From Pontibaca salina (GTDB lineage Bacteria > Pseudomonadota > Alphaproteobacteria > Rhodobacterales > Rhodobacteraceae), in assembly GCF_016307205.1 (NCBI RefSeq), contig NZ_JAEIJD010000005.1, positions 1-64,000 of the forward strand: 64,000 nucleotides of DNA, given 5' to 3'. A program made the position numbers and the translations under genes. The notes below the pieces were generated by a model that was given only the letters and a program-made list of their open reading frames with translations, was not told where the DNA came from and ran no database searches. Of the stretch, positions 52,341 through 62,725 are shown piece after piece (the stretch's first letter is position 1; each line of letters starts with the position of its first letter).

Positions 52341-53599
52341 AAACATCCACCCTGACCTCGTTTCTGCCCCGGCTGGCCCGGTGCGCGGCTCCTTTGGTGT
52401 TTAGCATCACGCTGACGGTCGGCGCGGGACTGGTGCCATTGGCAGCTAGCGCGCAAAGCCTGTTCGCGCCGGCGATCACCGTTAACGATGACGTCATCAC
52501 GCGCTATGAATTGGAGCAGCGCGCCCAATTCCTTCGCCTGCTGCGGGCACCCGGCAACCCGGTCGATCTGGCGCGCGAGGCCCTGATCGAAGATCGGCTC
52601 AAGCAACAGGCGATCTCTCAAACCGAGATCACCCTCACGCCCGAGAACATCAAGGCGGGCATTGCCGAGTTCGCCTCACGCACCGATCTTGAGCCTGATG
52701 ATTTTGTCAAAGCCCTTGAACAAGGCGGGGTCAGCTATGAATCGTTTCGCGACTTCGTCACGGTCAGTCTGGCTTGGCGGGAATACGTCCGTCAGCGCTT
52801 CCTGTCGCGCGCCAACCCTACAAAGGATGAAGTTGCGCGCGCCATGGCGACCGATGATGGCGGCAGCACGGTCAGCGTATTGCTGAATGAAATCATCGTA
52901 CCGATCACACCGCAAACGCTGGATCAGGTCGAGCAACTGACTGAAGAACTGTCCAATATCCGCGGCTTTGATGCCTTCGCTGAGGCCGCGCGACAGTATT
53001 CCGCCTCGGAAAGCCGACAGAGCGGCGGGCGGATCCCCTGGATGGCCCTAAGCGACCTTCCCGTGGCCTTGCGCCCGGTGATCATGGGCCTGCGCCCCGG
53101 CGAAGTCACCGCGCCGATTCCCCTATCCAATGCGGTGGCCCTGTTCCAGATGCGCGAAGTCCGCGAAACCGGACGGGTGAAACCCGGATACTCCAAAATC
53201 TCCTATGCCAAATATCATATTCCGGGTGGTCGTAGCGCCGAGGGGCTGACTCAGGCGGCGCAGATCGCCGCCCGTGTCGATACCTGCGACGACCTTTACG
53301 GCATCGCCAAAGATCAGCCGGCAGAAGTTCTGGAACGGCTGGATCAAAGCCCCGGCGAGATCCCCAGCGATATCGCGCTGGAATTGGCCAAATTGGACGA
53401 GGGCGAAATCTCGACGACCTTGACACGCTCAGACGGGCAGACGCTGCTTTTTCTGATGCTGTGTGGACGCACCGCCGAAAGCAAGGCCGGGGCCACCGCA
53501 GAAGATATTGCCAATATGCTGGTTCAGGAGCGGCTAGAAGCTTTTGCAACCAATTATCTTGACCAATTGCGCGGCAACGCGGTGATCGTGAGCCGATGA
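52331..53599 (+). CDS. SurA-like periplasmic chaperone/PPIase
   Basis: 422 residues. A signal peptide (about 1-42, ending PLAASAQS) is followed by the SurA N-domain (ITVNDDVITRYELEQRAQFL, REALIEDRLKQQA), a parvulin domain (FAEAARQYSASESRQSGGRI PWMALSDLP, LRPGEVTAPI) and a C-terminal tail. It escorts unfolded outer-membrane proteins; its place directly after lptD suggests LptD as a client. It overlaps the lptD end by ten bases and the pdxA start by four. Confidence 0.92.
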   Translation: MQLKTSTLTSFLPRLARCAAPLVFSITLTVGAGLVPLAASAQSLFAPAITVNDDVITRYELEQRAQFLRLLRAPGNPVDLAREALIEDRLKQQAISQTEITLTPENIKAGIAEFASRTDLEPDDFVKALEQGGVSYESFRDFVTVSLAWREYVRQRFLSRANPTKDEVARAMATDDGGSTVSVLLNEIIVPITPQTLDQVEQLTEELSNIRGFDAFAEAARQYSASESRQSGGRIPWMALSDLPVALRPVIMGLRPGEVTAPIPLSNAVALFQMREVRETGRVKPGYSKISYAKYHIPGGRSAEGLTQAAQIAARVDTCDDLYGIAKDQPAEVLERLDQSPGEIPSDIALELAKLDEGEISTTLTRSDGQTLLFLMLCGRTAESKAGATAEDIANMLVQERLEAFATNYLDQLRGNAVIVSR

Positions 53600-54561
53600 C
53601 TACACCCGTCGCGCTGACATGTGGGGAGCCGGGCGGAATCGGGCCGGAAATCGCGTTAAAGGCCTGGGCCGCTTTACGCAGCGACTGCCCTTTCTTCTGG
53701 ATCGGCGATCCCGCCCATCTGCCGGAGGGGACCCCCTTTCAGGTAATTGCCGCTCCGGGTGAGGCCAAGGCAGTTAGCGCCACAGCAATGCCGGTGCTGC
53801 CCCATCCTTTTGCCGCGCCCGCCCAGCCCGGAACTGCCGATCCGCGTCATGCAAGCGACGTGATCGCGGTGATCAAACATGCGGTCTCGCTGGTACAAAC
53901 GGGCGAGGCTTCGGCGCTTTGTACCGCGCCGATTCACAAGAAAGCGCTGATCGATGGGGCCGGCTTTACCCATCCGGGCCATACAGAGTTTCTGGCGGCG
54001 CTTGCCGGGGTCGATCGCGTTGTGATGATGTTGGCCAGCGATCAACTGCGCGTGGTTCCCGCCACGATACATATCGCGCTGGAGGATGTCCCGGCGACCC
54101 TGACCCCGGACCTTCTTGAGGGGGTGATCAGGATCACCGCCGACGGGTTGCGCGATCGCTTTGGCATTGCCCATCCCCGGCTGGCAGTCGCCGGGCTTAA
54201 CCCCCATGCGGGCGAAGATGGGGCGATGGGGCGCCAGGAAATTGAGTGGATCGCGCCGCTGCTGGCAAAGCTGCAATCAGCGAAATACCATCTGAGTGGC
54301 CCCTACCCTGCTGATACCCTGTTTCACGCTTCTGCCCGCGCCAAATACGACGCCGCGATCTGTATGTACCATGATCAAGCATTGATTCCGATCAAGACGC
54401 TGGATTTCGACCGCGGCGTGAATGTGACGCTGGGGTTGCCTTTTGTGCGCACGTCACCCGATCATGGCACCGCCTTCGATATTGCGGGCAAAGGAATTGC
54501 CAACCCGACCAGCCTGATCGAGGCGCTGAAATTGGCGCGTGACATGGGGCGGATGATATGA
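53596..54561 (+). CDS. pdxA: 4-hydroxythreonine-4-phosphate dehydrogenase
   Basis: 321 residues. [19 protein letters not shown] starts the family; [45 protein letters not shown] and YPADTLFH supply the metal His residues, and [20 protein letters not shown] is the substrate loop. It acts in the long route to pyridoxal 5'-phosphate. Overlap with the SurA gene by ATGA keeps it in the envelope operon, a standard order in alphaproteobacteria. Confidence 0.96.
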   Translation: MTTPVALTCGEPGGIGPEIALKAWAALRSDCPFFWIGDPAHLPEGTPFQVIAAPGEAKAVSATAMPVLPHPFAAPAQPGTADPRHASDVIAVIKHAVSLVQTGEASALCTAPIHKKALIDGAGFTHPGHTEFLAALAGVDRVVMMLASDQLRVVPATIHIALEDVPATLTPDLLEGVIRITADGLRDRFGIAHPRLAVAGLNPHAGEDGAMGRQEIEWIAPLLAKLQSAKYHLSGPYPADTLFHASARAKYDAAICMYHDQALIPIKTLDFDRGVNVTLGLPFVRTSPDHGTAFDIAGKGIANPTSLIEALKLARDMGRMI

Positions 54562-54637
54562 CCGGCTCCGAGAGCCGGGGGCGCTGCCCCCGTCGTCTGC
54601 GGCGACTCCCCCGGGATATTTCAGGCAAGAAGAAGCT
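54562..54637. repeat. GC hairpins and dispersed repeat before rsmA
   Basis: GGCT/AGCC and GGGGGC-GCT-GCCCCC hairpins are followed by CCCGGGATATTTCAGGCAAG AAGAAGC, the last part matching 27403-27424 on the minus strand. The AAGAAG also serves as the rsmA ribosome site. Confidence 0.55.
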
Positions 54638-55477
54638 ATGAGCCGGATCGATTCCCTGCCGCCCCTGCGCGAGGTGATCGCGGCACATGGGCTGTCAGCG
54701 AAAAAGGCGCTGGGCCAGAACTTTCTGCTGGACCTCAATCTGACCGCCAAGATCGCGCGGCAGGCAGGCGATCTGTCGCAATGCGATGTGTTGGAGATCG
54801 GCCCCGGCCCCGGCGGGTTGACCCGTGGATTGCTGGCCGAAGGCGCGCGCCGGGTCCTGGCGGTAGAAAAGGATGAGCGCTGTCTGCCAGCGCTTGAGCA
54901 GATTGCGCGGGCCTATCCGGGCCGGTTAGAAGTTCTGGCGGGTGATGCGCTGACGCTTGATCCGCTGGTACATCTCGCGTCTCCGATCAGGGTTGCCGCA
55001 AATCTGCCCTATAATATTGGCACCGAACTGCTGGTGCGCTGGCTGACACCACAGGTCTGGCCGCCCTTTTGGCAAAGCCTGACATTGATGTTTCAACGGG
55101 AGGTTGCCGAACGTATTGTGGCGCAGCCAGGCTCAAAGAGCTATGGGCGGCTTGCAGTCTTGGCGCAATGGCGCTGCGATGCGCGGATCGTCATGACCCT
55201 GCCGCCAGAGGCATTTACACCACCGCCCAAAATCTCCAGTGCGGTGGTCCATCTTGCCGCCCTGCCGGCCCCACGTTATCCGGCTGACTCTGCCGTATTG
55301 CAACGCGTCGTCGCTGCTGCCTTCAACCAGCGGCGCAAGATGTTGAGATCAGCGCTGAAGGGGCTGTCGCCCGATATTGAGGAGGTGCTGCGGGCGGCTG
55401 GATTGGCCCCTACCGACCGGGCCGAACAAGTACCACTTGAAGGCTTTTGCGCGCTGGCGCGTGAGCTGACCGATTAA
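54638..55477 (+). CDS. rsmA: 16S rRNA dimethyladenosine transferase
   Basis: 279 residues. [19 protein letters not shown], the SAM motif [15 protein letters not shown], and [15 protein letters not shown] (motif IV) identify RsmA/KsgA, which dimethylates A1518 and A1519 of 16S rRNA late in 30S assembly. The C-terminal helical domain ([20 protein letters not shown]) is complete. It lies at the end of the lptF-to-rsmA run, convergent with the DUF4167 gene. Confidence 0.97.
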   Translation: MSRIDSLPPLREVIAAHGLSAKKALGQNFLLDLNLTAKIARQAGDLSQCDVLEIGPGPGGLTRGLLAEGARRVLAVEKDERCLPALEQIARAYPGRLEVLAGDALTLDPLVHLASPIRVAANLPYNIGTELLVRWLTPQVWPPFWQSLTLMFQREVAERIVAQPGSKSYGRLAVLAQWRCDARIVMTLPPEAFTPPPKISSAVVHLAALPAPRYPADSAVLQRVVAAAFNQRRKMLRSALKGLSPDIEEVLRAAGLAPTDRAEQVPLEGFCALARELTD

Positions 55478-55491
55478 GCGCGCGTCGGCTT

Positions 55492-56067
55492 CTATTCGGC
55501 TGCGGCTGCCTTGCCGCTGTCGGCATCACCATCCGACTTTACCTCGTCATTTGCCTTTTTCGCGGCCGGTTTGCGGCTACGCGCGGGGCTACGGCGAGCG
55601 GGTTTCTTCGGAGCGCTTTCGGGCGTTTCAACCAAATTGCTGCTGCTTTCAGAGCCGGAATCAACCACCTCAGACTGAGCCGCATCCTTCGCTTCAGCGG
55701 CGGCCTCGCGCTCTTGCCGTTCTGCACGCTCGCGGTCGCGCTCGGCCTGGCGTTCACGGTTCTGGCGTTCCTGTTCCTCGCGCCGGGCCTCCTGCTCTTC
55801 GCGGCGCGCCTCAATTTCGCGCTGCGCCTCGCTTAACAGCCGTAGATAGTGCTCCGCGTGCTGCTGGAAGTTTTCGGTGGCCACACGGTCATTACTCAAT
55901 TGAGCATCGCGCGCCAACTGGTTGTATTTGTCGATGACTTGCTGCGGTGTCCCGCGCACTTTGCCCTCGGGACCGGAACTGTCAAAGACCCGGTTGACGA
56001 CATTGCCGCCGGAAGATGGACGATTTCGGCTCGTTCTGGACCGCGAGCGGGGTTTGGACGATCTCAT
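55492..56067 (-). CDS. DUF4167 protein
   Basis: 191 residues. The start MRSSKPRSRSRTSRNRPSSG and the block VVNRVFDSSGPEGKVRGTPQ QVIDKYNQLARDAQLSNDRV match DUF4167, an alphaproteobacterial family presumed to bind RNA because of its Arg-rich head. Residues about 85-135 are a long charged coil of repeated EEQEARREEQERQNRE-type sequence, and the tail is Ala/Lys-rich and disordered. ATG 56067 is the family start; the frame continues to 56214 without a signal. Function unproven. Confidence 0.92.
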   Translation of the reverse strand: MRSSKPRSRSRTSRNRPSSGGNVVNRVFDSSGPEGKVRGTPQQVIDKYNQLARDAQLSNDRVATENFQQHAEHYLRLLSEAQREIEARREEQEARREEQERQNRERQAERDRERAERQEREAAAEAKDAAQSEVVDSGSESSSNLVETPESAPKKPARRSPARSRKPAAKKANDEVKSDGDADSGKAAAAE

Positions 56068-56301
56068 ATTTCTATTGTCAGCCTTGTATGCACTGCTCTC
56101 TGATCCGGGTGACGCGTCGTGCGTGCAATTCTGCGCCGGATCATCGACTTTTCGGGCTTGGTGTCGCGGGGGAAACGTGAAGCCTCCACCGCCACGACAT
56201 CTATGAAGAAACACTTTCTGACGTTTCTTACAAGGGGTTCATTTGAAATATTTGTGATTTTGGACGAAATATAAGGTGGTTTCTCGTCAAATCGGCAATT
56301 T

Positions 56302-57135
56302 TCAGCGTGCGTCACCGCAAACGACGCGGTCGCGCCCGTCCAGATCAGGCAGGATACGCACATCGGTCAGGCCGGCATCGGACAGTATCGCGCGCACCGC
56401 AGCGCCCTGTGTCGGGCCGATCTCGACGATCACGCGGCCCTTCGGCGCAAGATGCGCCGTTAACCCTGCTGCAATAAGACGGTAGGCGCCCAAACCGTCA
56501 CCGCCATCCGTAAGCGCGATTTCGGGTTCGTGATGTCGTACCTCATTCGAAAGGCTCTCCATCTCTGACAGGGCGATATAAGGCGGGTTCGACACAATCA
56601 GATCAAACCGGCCTGTTACGCTTTGAAACCAGTCCGAAGCGCAGATATCCGTTCGCGCTGCCACGCCGTGCAGTACCGCGTTGGCGCTAGCCTGCAGACA
56701 GGCGGCTTCGCTGATATCGACACCAAGGCCAGTCGCGTCCTCCCGTTCGGCCAACAGCGTGACGAGGATACAGCCCGAGCCGGTGCCAAGATCGAGCACC
56801 CGCTCGAACGGTTCGGCCAAAGCCGCCTCAATCAGGGTTTCTGTTTCCGGTCGCGGATCAAGCACATGACGGCTGACTTTGAAGCGACGACCGTAAAAGG
56901 CGCGCTCGCCCACCAGATGCGACACCGGGACATGCACCGCGCGCAGGGCGATCAATTGCTCGAAGCGGTCGGCGATCTCGGGTGCGAGATCCTCGGGCGC
57001 GATCAGGGTCACGCGGACCGCATCAATCCGTGCAGCATGGGCCAACAGCAGACGTGCATCCCGCGCCGGATCCGGCACCCCGGCGGCCCGCAGACGCGCA
57101 GTGGCAGTGGCTAGAGCTTGCGCTGCTGTGCTCAT
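56302..57135 (-). CDS. prmC: Release factor glutamine methyltransferase
   Basis: 277 residues. An N-terminal helical domain ([20 protein letters not shown]) precedes the SAM domain [16 protein letters not shown] and the NPPY motif in [20 protein letters not shown]. It methylates the Gln of the GGQ motif of RF1 and RF2. It overlaps prfA by four bases (57132-57135), so modifier and target are translated together. Confidence 0.97.
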   Translation of the reverse strand: MSTAAQALATATARLRAAGVPDPARDARLLLAHAARIDAVRVTLIAPEDLAPEIADRFEQLIALRAVHVPVSHLVGERAFYGRRFKVSRHVLDPRPETETLIEAALAEPFERVLDLGTGSGCILVTLLAEREDATGLGVDISEAACLQASANAVLHGVAARTDICASDWFQSVTGRFDLIVSNPPYIALSEMESLSNEVRHHEPEIALTDGGDGLGAYRLIAAGLTAHLAPKGRVIVEIGPTQGAAVRAILSDAGLTDVRILPDLDGRDRVVCGDAR

Positions 57136-58187
57136 GTGCTCATCTCGGCTAGAAGGCGGGCCTGGGCGTTGGTGGCCAGCGCATCGATGATTTCATCCAA
57201 TTCGCCGGCCAGCACCTGTTCCAGCTTGTAAAGCGTCAGGTTGATACGGTGATCGGTCATACGGCCTTGGGGAAAATTATAGGTCCGGATCCGTTCCGAA
57301 CGATCGCCGCTGCCCACCTGAGCCGCGCGGCTGGCGCTGCGTTCGCTGTCGACACGCTGGCGCTCCATGTCGAAGAGGCGCGTTTTTAAAACCTGCATCG
57401 CGATCTCGCGATTGCGATGCTGGGATTTCTCGGAACTGGTGACGACGATGCCGCTGGGCACATGGGTGATGCGCACGGCCGAATCGGTGGTATTCACATG
57501 CTGCCCGCCCGCGCCGGAACTGCGCATCGTATCGATGCGCAGATCGTTCGTATCGATGGCGATGTCCACGTCTTCGGCCTCGGGCAAGACCGCCACGGTC
57601 GCGGCTGACGTGTGAATGCGCCCGCCGCTTTCGGTGCTGGGCACACGCTGAACACGGTGCACGCCGCTTTCATATTTAAGGCGACCGAACACATTGTCGC
57701 CCTCAATTCGGGCCACGACCTCTTTGATACCGCCAAGCTCGGTGGCCTGTTGTTCGACGATATCAAATCCCCAGCCACGGGCCTCGGCATAGCGGTGATA
57801 CATGCGCAGCAGATCAGCCGCGAACAATGCCGCCTCGTCTCCGCCCGTGCCGGGACGGATTTCCAGGATCGCGGGGCGGGTATCGGCCTCATCCTTGGGC
57901 AATAGCGCCAATTGCAGGTCTTGCTCGACCTGCGGCAGGCGATCGCGCAATTCCGCCAGCTCTTCCTCGGCCAGTGCGCGCATATCAGGATCGTCCAGCA
58001 AAGCTGTCGCATCGTCGACTTGGCGATGCAGGGCGCGCCATGTAGCAATCTGTTCGACGACCGGGCGCAGTTCCGAATATTCGCGCCCCAGCGTGGCGAT
58101 ATCCCCGGCGCGGCTGCCATCGGCCATGACAGCTTCGAGATATTGAAACCTCTGTGTAATCTGTTCTAGGCGGTCTTCGGGGATCAT
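57132..58187 (-). CDS. prfA: Peptide chain release factor 1
   Basis: 351 residues. The GGQ loop [20 protein letters not shown] contacts the peptidyl-transferase centre, and the stop-codon-reading region includes the PST motif ([14 protein letters not shown] in other species). It frees the chain at UAG and UAA. ATG 58187 ([14 protein letters not shown]) matches related proteins; ATG 58205 would add six residues. Followed by prmC. Confidence 0.97.
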   Translation of the reverse strand: MIPEDRLEQITQRFQYLEAVMADGSRAGDIATLGREYSELRPVVEQIATWRALHRQVDDATALLDDPDMRALAEEELAELRDRLPQVEQDLQLALLPKDEADTRPAILEIRPGTGGDEAALFAADLLRMYHRYAEARGWGFDIVEQQATELGGIKEVVARIEGDNVFGRLKYESGVHRVQRVPSTESGGRIHTSAATVAVLPEAEDVDIAIDTNDLRIDTMRSSGAGGQHVNTTDSAVRITHVPSGIVVTSSEKSQHRNREIAMQVLKTRLFDMERQRVDSERSASRAAQVGSGDRSERIRTYNFPQGRMTDHRINLTLYKLEQVLAGELDEIIDALATNAQARLLAEMST

Positions 58188-58218
58188 ATGTGCGGTTTCC
58201 GACATCGCGGCGCGCTGG

Positions 58219-58656
58219 TCAAGAGGAACCGGCACCATTTTGCTGTGGTTTCAACTGGCTGATCCAGCCGTCGACTCGCACGCGGTTGACCCTCAGATCG
58301 GATTTACCAAAGCGAGACCGCGCATGAATACGCAACATATCGCCTTCCTGCACGGCGGTCGTGTAATCGGGAAAGCCAATCCATTTCGTGCGGGTGATCC
58401 AAGTCATCATACCATGTGCCGGCGATCCCGCCAAAAGGCGCGTTCGGGGCCCGGCTTTGGCCACCGCTGCCAAACCCGCCAGCCCGTCGGGCCCGGTTTT
58501 CAGGATACGATTCACCCCGTTTTCGAAATCACTGTCGCTTTGGAACTCCGGCATCCGGTGCCAGCGCCCCAACTCGCTGGGCGCGAGGCGGACATAGGTG
58601 ATCCCGGCTGCAATCAGCGCAAGAACGACCCAGAATACCACGATGGCATACCTCAT
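58219..58656 (-). CDS. DUF1499 protein
   Basis: 145 residues. One N-terminal membrane segment ([19 protein letters not shown]) then a DUF1499-like domain ([44 protein letters not shown]). The fold is thought to be a small lipocalin-like or START-like pocket facing the periplasm; no function is established. It overlaps the speB end by four bases and is 32 bp upstream of prfA on the strand. Confidence 0.88.
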   Translation of the reverse strand: MRYAIVVFWVVLALIAAGITYVRLAPSELGRWHRMPEFQSDSDFENGVNRILKTGPDGLAGLAAVAKAGPRTRLLAGSPAHGMMTWITRTKWIGFPDYTTAVQEGDMLRIHARSRFGKSDLRVNRVRVDGWISQLKPQQNGAGSS

Positions 58657-59615
58657 TTGTGCGACCGGTAGCCCAGCAGACAAAGGATTTCGGTCGCCAC
58701 ATGGGCCCCCGCGACCGCTGTCGCGCCGGTACTGTCGAAAGGTGGCGAAACTTCGACCACGTCGCCACCCTTGAGGTTGATGCCGGCAATATCGCGCAGC
58801 ATGATTGCCGCCTGTGCCGAGGACAGCCCGCCCCAAACCGGCGTGCCGGTACCCGGCGCATAGGCGGGATCAAGCGCGTCTATGTCGAAGGTCAGATAGG
58901 CCGGGTGGTCGCCGAGAATCTCGCGAATTCGCCTTGCCGTTTCCACCGGCCCCTGCTCATGCACTTGGCGGGCGTCGATGATATTGATGCCCAGCGTGTC
59001 GGGGTTCGTTGTGCGAATCCCCACTTGAACCGAGCGTGCCGGGTCGATCAGGCCCGATTTTACCGCCTTGTAAAACATCGTGCCGTGATCGACGCGGGTC
59101 ATATCATCATCGGGCCAAGTGTCCGTATGGGCGTCGAATTGCAACAGCGCCATGGGTCCGAATTTCTCGGCATAGGCGCGCAGGATCGGAAAACTGATAT
59201 AATGATCACCACCCAGCGTGACACTGGCCGCGCCAGCGTCAAGGATCGTGCGGATATGTCCGGTAACGCGGTCCGGAAAGGCCGGGATGTCGGCATAGTC
59301 AAATGCCATATCACCGTAATCAACGATGGCCAGATCGCTCAGCACATCGAAGGGCCAGCCATAGGGCGGATCGAAGGGTTGCAGCGTGCTGGCTTCGCGG
59401 ATGGCGCGCGGCCCCAGCCGCGTGCCCGGGCGATTGGTCACCGCCTGATCAAAGGGGATGCCGGTCACTGCCACATCGACCCCGGTCAGATCCTTGGTAT
59501 AGCGGCGGCGCAAGAACGATGTCGCGCCGCCAAAGGCGTTTTCATGGGACAGACCGCGCAAGTCGTCACGGGTAAAGGCCTGATCCACCTGATTCTTCGC
59601 GTCTTCCAATCCCAT
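58653..59615 (-). CDS. speB: Agmatinase (ureohydrolase)
   Basis: 320 residues. The dimanganese motifs are complete: SVTLGGDHYISFP, LQFDAHTDTWPDDDMTRVDH GTMF and YLTFDIDALDPAYAPGTGTP VWGG. It splits agmatine into putrescine and urea; related guanidino-substrate hydrolases cannot be excluded by motif alone. It is 24 bp downstream of an M20 amidohydrolase gene on the same strand and overlaps the DUF1499 gene. Confidence 0.92.
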   Translation of the reverse strand: MGLEDAKNQVDQAFTRDDLRGLSHENAFGGATSFLRRRYTKDLTGVDVAVTGIPFDQAVTNRPGTRLGPRAIREASTLQPFDPPYGWPFDVLSDLAIVDYGDMAFDYADIPAFPDRVTGHIRTILDAGAASVTLGGDHYISFPILRAYAEKFGPMALLQFDAHTDTWPDDDMTRVDHGTMFYKAVKSGLIDPARSVQVGIRTTNPDTLGINIIDARQVHEQGPVETARRIREILGDHPAYLTFDIDALDPAYAPGTGTPVWGGLSSAQAAIMLRDIAGINLKGGDVVEVSPPFDSTGATAVAGAHVATEILCLLGYRSHK

Positions 59616-59638
59616 AGCATGTCCCCCCCTCGTTTATG

Positions 59639-60802
59639 TCAGCCGATGGGCTGTGCGCGTTCAACCAGCCGGGCGAAAAACGATGCGCCAACGGGCGCGA
59701 TCGCATCATTGAACTCGTATTCCGGGTGGTGCAATCCGGCGCTCTCCCCCTGCCCCAGAAACAGATAGGCGCCGGGCCGCGCGTTCAGCATATAGGAGAA
59801 ATCCTCGGCCCCCATATGGCGCGGGGTGTCGGTCGTGACGCGCTCTGCGCCCGCGATCTCGCGCGCCACTTCGGCGGCGAAATCGGCATTCTCGGCCGTG
59901 TTGATTGTCGCGGGGTAAGTGGTGGTGAATGTCAGTTCCGCGCTCACGCCATAGGCGGCGGCCTGTCCGGCAACGATCTGTTCCATCCGCGCTTGCACCA
60001 TGTCTTGCACGTCTGCATCAAAGGTTCGCACCGTGCCGTTCAGCCAAGCATGGTCGGGAATCACATTATTGGCGCTTCCTGCATGGATCTGGGTCACCGA
60101 CAGCACCAAATTGTCGAGCGCATTGTTATTACGGCTGGTGATGGTCTGCAGCGCCTGCGCGATGCCGCAGGCTGCCATGATCGGATCACGGGTTTGATGG
60201 GGCATGGCAGCGTGCCCGCCCTGCCCGTTGATGTCGATGCGAAAGATGCCCACCGCCGCCATGATCGGCCCGCGCGTGGTCAGAAAACTGCCTTCGGGTT
60301 CACCGGGTTCGTTATGGAGCGCATAGACCTGCGAAATTTCGAATCGCTCCATGATGCCTTCATCCACCATGACCCCGGCCCCGCCGCCCGCCTCTTCAGC
60401 AGGTTGGAAGATCAGCGCGACACGCCCGGTGAAATTGCGCGTTTCGGCCAGATAGCGCGCCGCGCCCAACAGCATCGTGGTATGGCCGTCATGGCCGCAG
60501 GCGTGCATCTGCCCCGGATGGCGGCTGGCATGGGCCAGCCCGGTCTGTTCCGTGATCGGCAGGCCGTCGAAATCCGCGCGCAAGCCAATGGTCGGCCCCG
60601 CGCCCTGCCCGTTAATGATTGCGACGATGCCGGTTTTCGCGATGCCCTCGTGCAATTCGTCGACGCCGAACTCGCGCAGCCGCTCGGCGATGAATGCCGC
60701 CGTTAGTGGACAATCAAAGCCCAGTTCGGGAATTGTGTGCAAATGCCGCCGCCATGCGGTCATGTCATCGGCATAATCGGCAATACGGTTGACCACGGCC
60801 AT
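59639..60802 (-). CDS. M20 family amidohydrolase (aminoacylase/hippuricase type)
   Basis: 387 residues. RRHLHTIPELGFDCPLTAAF, GLRADFDGLPI, MHACGHDGHTTMLLGAARYL, LIFQPAEEAGGGAGVMVDEG and GAEDFSYML are the M20D metal and catalytic blocks. It hydrolyses N-acyl or N-carbamoyl amino acids; the exact substrate is unknown. ATG 60802 starts the family sequence. It lies in line with speB, so both may act in nitrogen recovery from amides and guanidines. Confidence 0.93.
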   Translation of the reverse strand: MAVVNRIADYADDMTAWRRHLHTIPELGFDCPLTAAFIAERLREFGVDELHEGIAKTGIVAIINGQGAGPTIGLRADFDGLPITEQTGLAHASRHPGQMHACGHDGHTTMLLGAARYLAETRNFTGRVALIFQPAEEAGGGAGVMVDEGIMERFEISQVYALHNEPGEPEGSFLTTRGPIMAAVGIFRIDINGQGGHAAMPHQTRDPIMAACGIAQALQTITSRNNNALDNLVLSVTQIHAGSANNVIPDHAWLNGTVRTFDADVQDMVQARMEQIVAGQAAAYGVSAELTFTTTYPATINTAENADFAAEVAREIAGAERVTTDTPRHMGAEDFSYMLNARPGAYLFLGQGESAGLHHPEYEFNDAIAPVGASFFARLVERAQPIG

Positions 60803-60864
60803 GGGTGGACTCCTACGCTCGGGTGGGTTTGAGTGCATCTGACATCTTCCGTAAGGCCAAGGCA

Positions 60865-61686
60865 ATGCCCGATGATCCGCTGATCCACGACCCCGATGCC
60901 GGTATCGACCGACTGCTGGCGATCATGCGCGCGCTGCGCGACCCCGAGCGCGGGTGCCCTTGGGACATCGAGCAGGACTTCGCCAGTATCGCCCCCTATA
61001 CCATCGAAGAGGCGCACGAAGTCGCTGACGCGATCCAGCGGCAAGCATGGGACGAGTTGGAGGGCGAGCTGGGCGATCTGCTGCTTCAGGCGGTCTATCA
61101 CGCGCAGATGGCGGACGAGGCGGGACTGTTCGATTTCTCCGCCGTGGTGCACAATATCAGCGACAAGATGGTGGCGCGTCACCCCCATGTCTTCGGCTCT
61201 GAATCGCGCGACAAGTCAGCAGAACAGCAGACCCGCGACTGGGAGGCGATCAAGGCAACGGAACGCGCCCGTGCCGCGCAAGGGGGCGCTCTGGATGGCG
61301 TTGCCATCAGCCTGCCGGCTCTGCTGCGCGCCGCCAAGTTGCAGAAACGCGCGGCGCGTGTTGGTTTCGACTGGCCCGGCACTGCGGATGTGCTGGACAA
61401 GATCATTGAGGAAGCCGGCGAACTTGTGCAGGCGCAGGCAAGCGAAGATCCCGACCACATCGAAGAGGAATATGGCGACCTGCTGTTTGTCATGGTGAAT
61501 CTGGGCCGTCATCTGAACCTTGATCCCGAATCCGCCCTGCGCCGCGCCAATGCCAAGTTCAGCCGCCGGTTTGGCGCTGTCGAGGCGCGTTTAGCCGAGC
61601 GCGGCAAGACCCCAGCCCAAAGCGATCTGGCCGAAATGGACGCGCTGTGGGACGCGGCGAAGGCTGAGGAAAAGGTCCGGCAATAA
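60865..61686 (+). CDS. mazG: Nucleoside triphosphate pyrophosphohydrolase
   Basis: 273 residues with two MazG domains. The first has DPERGCPWDIEQDFASIAPY TIEEAHEVADAIQ and ELGDLLLQAVYHAQM (E-x-x-E...E-x-x-D metal sites); the second has DKIIEEAGELVQAQ and EEEYGDLLFVMVNLGRHLN. It destroys non-canonical NTPs and can lower ppGpp-linked stress. The frame begins at 60805, but ATG 60865 with AAGGCCAAGGC ahead is the likely start. Confidence 0.95.
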   Translation: MPDDPLIHDPDAGIDRLLAIMRALRDPERGCPWDIEQDFASIAPYTIEEAHEVADAIQRQAWDELEGELGDLLLQAVYHAQMADEAGLFDFSAVVHNISDKMVARHPHVFGSESRDKSAEQQTRDWEAIKATERARAAQGGALDGVAISLPALLRAAKLQKRAARVGFDWPGTADVLDKIIEEAGELVQAQASEDPDHIEEEYGDLLFVMVNLGRHLNLDPESALRRANAKFSRRFGAVEARLAERGKTPAQSDLAEMDALWDAAKAEEKVRQ

Positions 61687-61752
61687 TCCGCTTCTGGACA
61701 TTGTCTGTCATGACCGTCAGTTTGGGCTCATAACCGACAGTGCAGGACACAT

Positions 61753-61830
61753 ATGAGCGCGCGTAAGATCACCATCAAAACCGATCTCGGGCAGAATGCT
61801 GCCCTCATTCGGGCGGCGTCCCTTAGATGA
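61753..61830 (+). CDS. 25-residue leader ORF coupled to the GNAT gene
   Basis: MSARKITIKTDLGQNAALIR AASLR ends in TGA overlapping the ATG of the acetyltransferase (61827) as ATGA. The peptide resembles the start of GNAT domains (ITIKTD...AALIRAASL), so it may be the remnant of a shifted N-terminus or a true coupling leader. No clear ribosome site is visible. Confidence 0.3.
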   Translation: MSARKITIKTDLGQNAALIRAASLR

Positions 61831-62273
61831 GCGCACTACACCTCGCCAAGCCTGCGGATCTTGAGCGGCTCAGCGCGCTTGTCAAAGGGTTTGACGAAGA
61901 AACCGAACAGCCCCGTGACCAAGATCAGCGTCGCGCCGCATTGATGCCACTGCTTGACGGCGTCCCGCACGGGGCAATCTATTTGATCGGTCCAGCACGG
62001 GCACCGATGGGTTATGTCGTAGTCAGTTTTGGCTGGTCGCTGGAACTGGGCGGAATGGACGGGCGGATCGACCAGATCTATCTGCGGCGTGCCGTGCGCC
62101 GGCGTGGCATCGCGACTGAAGTTCTGACAACCTTGCCGACCGCTTTAGCTAATGCTGGCGTCAAGGCGCTGCACCTGAAAGTCGATAGAGACAACGAAGC
62201 CGCAATGCGCCTTGCTGCCAAAGCCAAATTCATGTCACGTGACGACATCGCCTTCATGAGCAAGTTTTTGTAA
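61827..62273 (+). CDS. GNAT family N-acetyltransferase
   Basis: 148 residues. LHLAKPADLERLSALVKGFD opens the fold, and DQIYLRRAVRRRGIATEVLT is the acetyl-CoA loop (RRRGIA in place of the usual R/QxxGxG/A). LHLKVDRDNEAAMRLAAKAK is motif B. Length is normal for a stand-alone GNAT enzyme. Substrate unknown. Confidence 0.92.
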   Translation: MSALHLAKPADLERLSALVKGFDEETEQPRDQDQRRAALMPLLDGVPHGAIYLIGPARAPMGYVVVSFGWSLELGGMDGRIDQIYLRRAVRRRGIATEVLTTLPTALANAGVKALHLKVDRDNEAAMRLAAKAKFMSRDDIAFMSKFL

Positions 62274-62442
62274 CACGCTGTCGAAAAAGGCAGTTTCTTG
62301 CCTTTTTTCCACTGCGTCTCGTCTCGCAGCCGGAACCCGCAAGCATTCCGTTGCGTTTGGTTTCGGATTCGCTAGTCTGCGAACGTTGGCCGGCCGCCGA
62401 GTGCCGGCACTCAAAACAACATGAAGTCTGGAAGGAACTAAC

Positions 62443-62718
62443 ATGAAGAATTGGTTTATCGGCATTGTCGGAGCGTCGACGATGTTGCTGGCGGCATGCG
62501 AGAATATGACCACGGATCAGCGCACGGTTGCAGGTGTTGCAGGTGGTGCGGCAACCGGGCTGATCGCGGCGGACGCGTTGGGCGCCAACAAGAACTGGAA
62601 GACCATCGCCGCCCTAGGTGGCGCTGCGGCGGGCACCATGGTTGCGACGAACAACCAGAGAAAAGTCTGCGCCTATGCACGCGGCGACGGCACCTATTAC
62701 GAGGCACCCTGCCCGTAA
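62443..62718 (+). CDS. Small glycine-zipper lipoprotein
   Basis: 91 residues. MKNWFIGIVGASTMLLAACE carries a lipobox (LAAC, Cys19) for lipid attachment. VAGVAGGAATGLIAADALGA and IAALGGAAAGTMVA are Gly/Ala zippers that pack in membranes. CAYARGDGTYYEAPCP gives two Cys near the end. Such proteins sit in the outer membrane of Rhodobacterales; function is not established. GGAAGGAACTAAC precedes the ATG. It converges with eno across a GC hairpin. Confidence 0.88.
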   Translation: MKNWFIGIVGASTMLLAACENMTTDQRTVAGVAGGAATGLIAADALGANKNWKTIAALGGAAAGTMVATNNQRKVCAYARGDGTYYEAPCP

Positions 62719-62725
62719 CCAAAGT

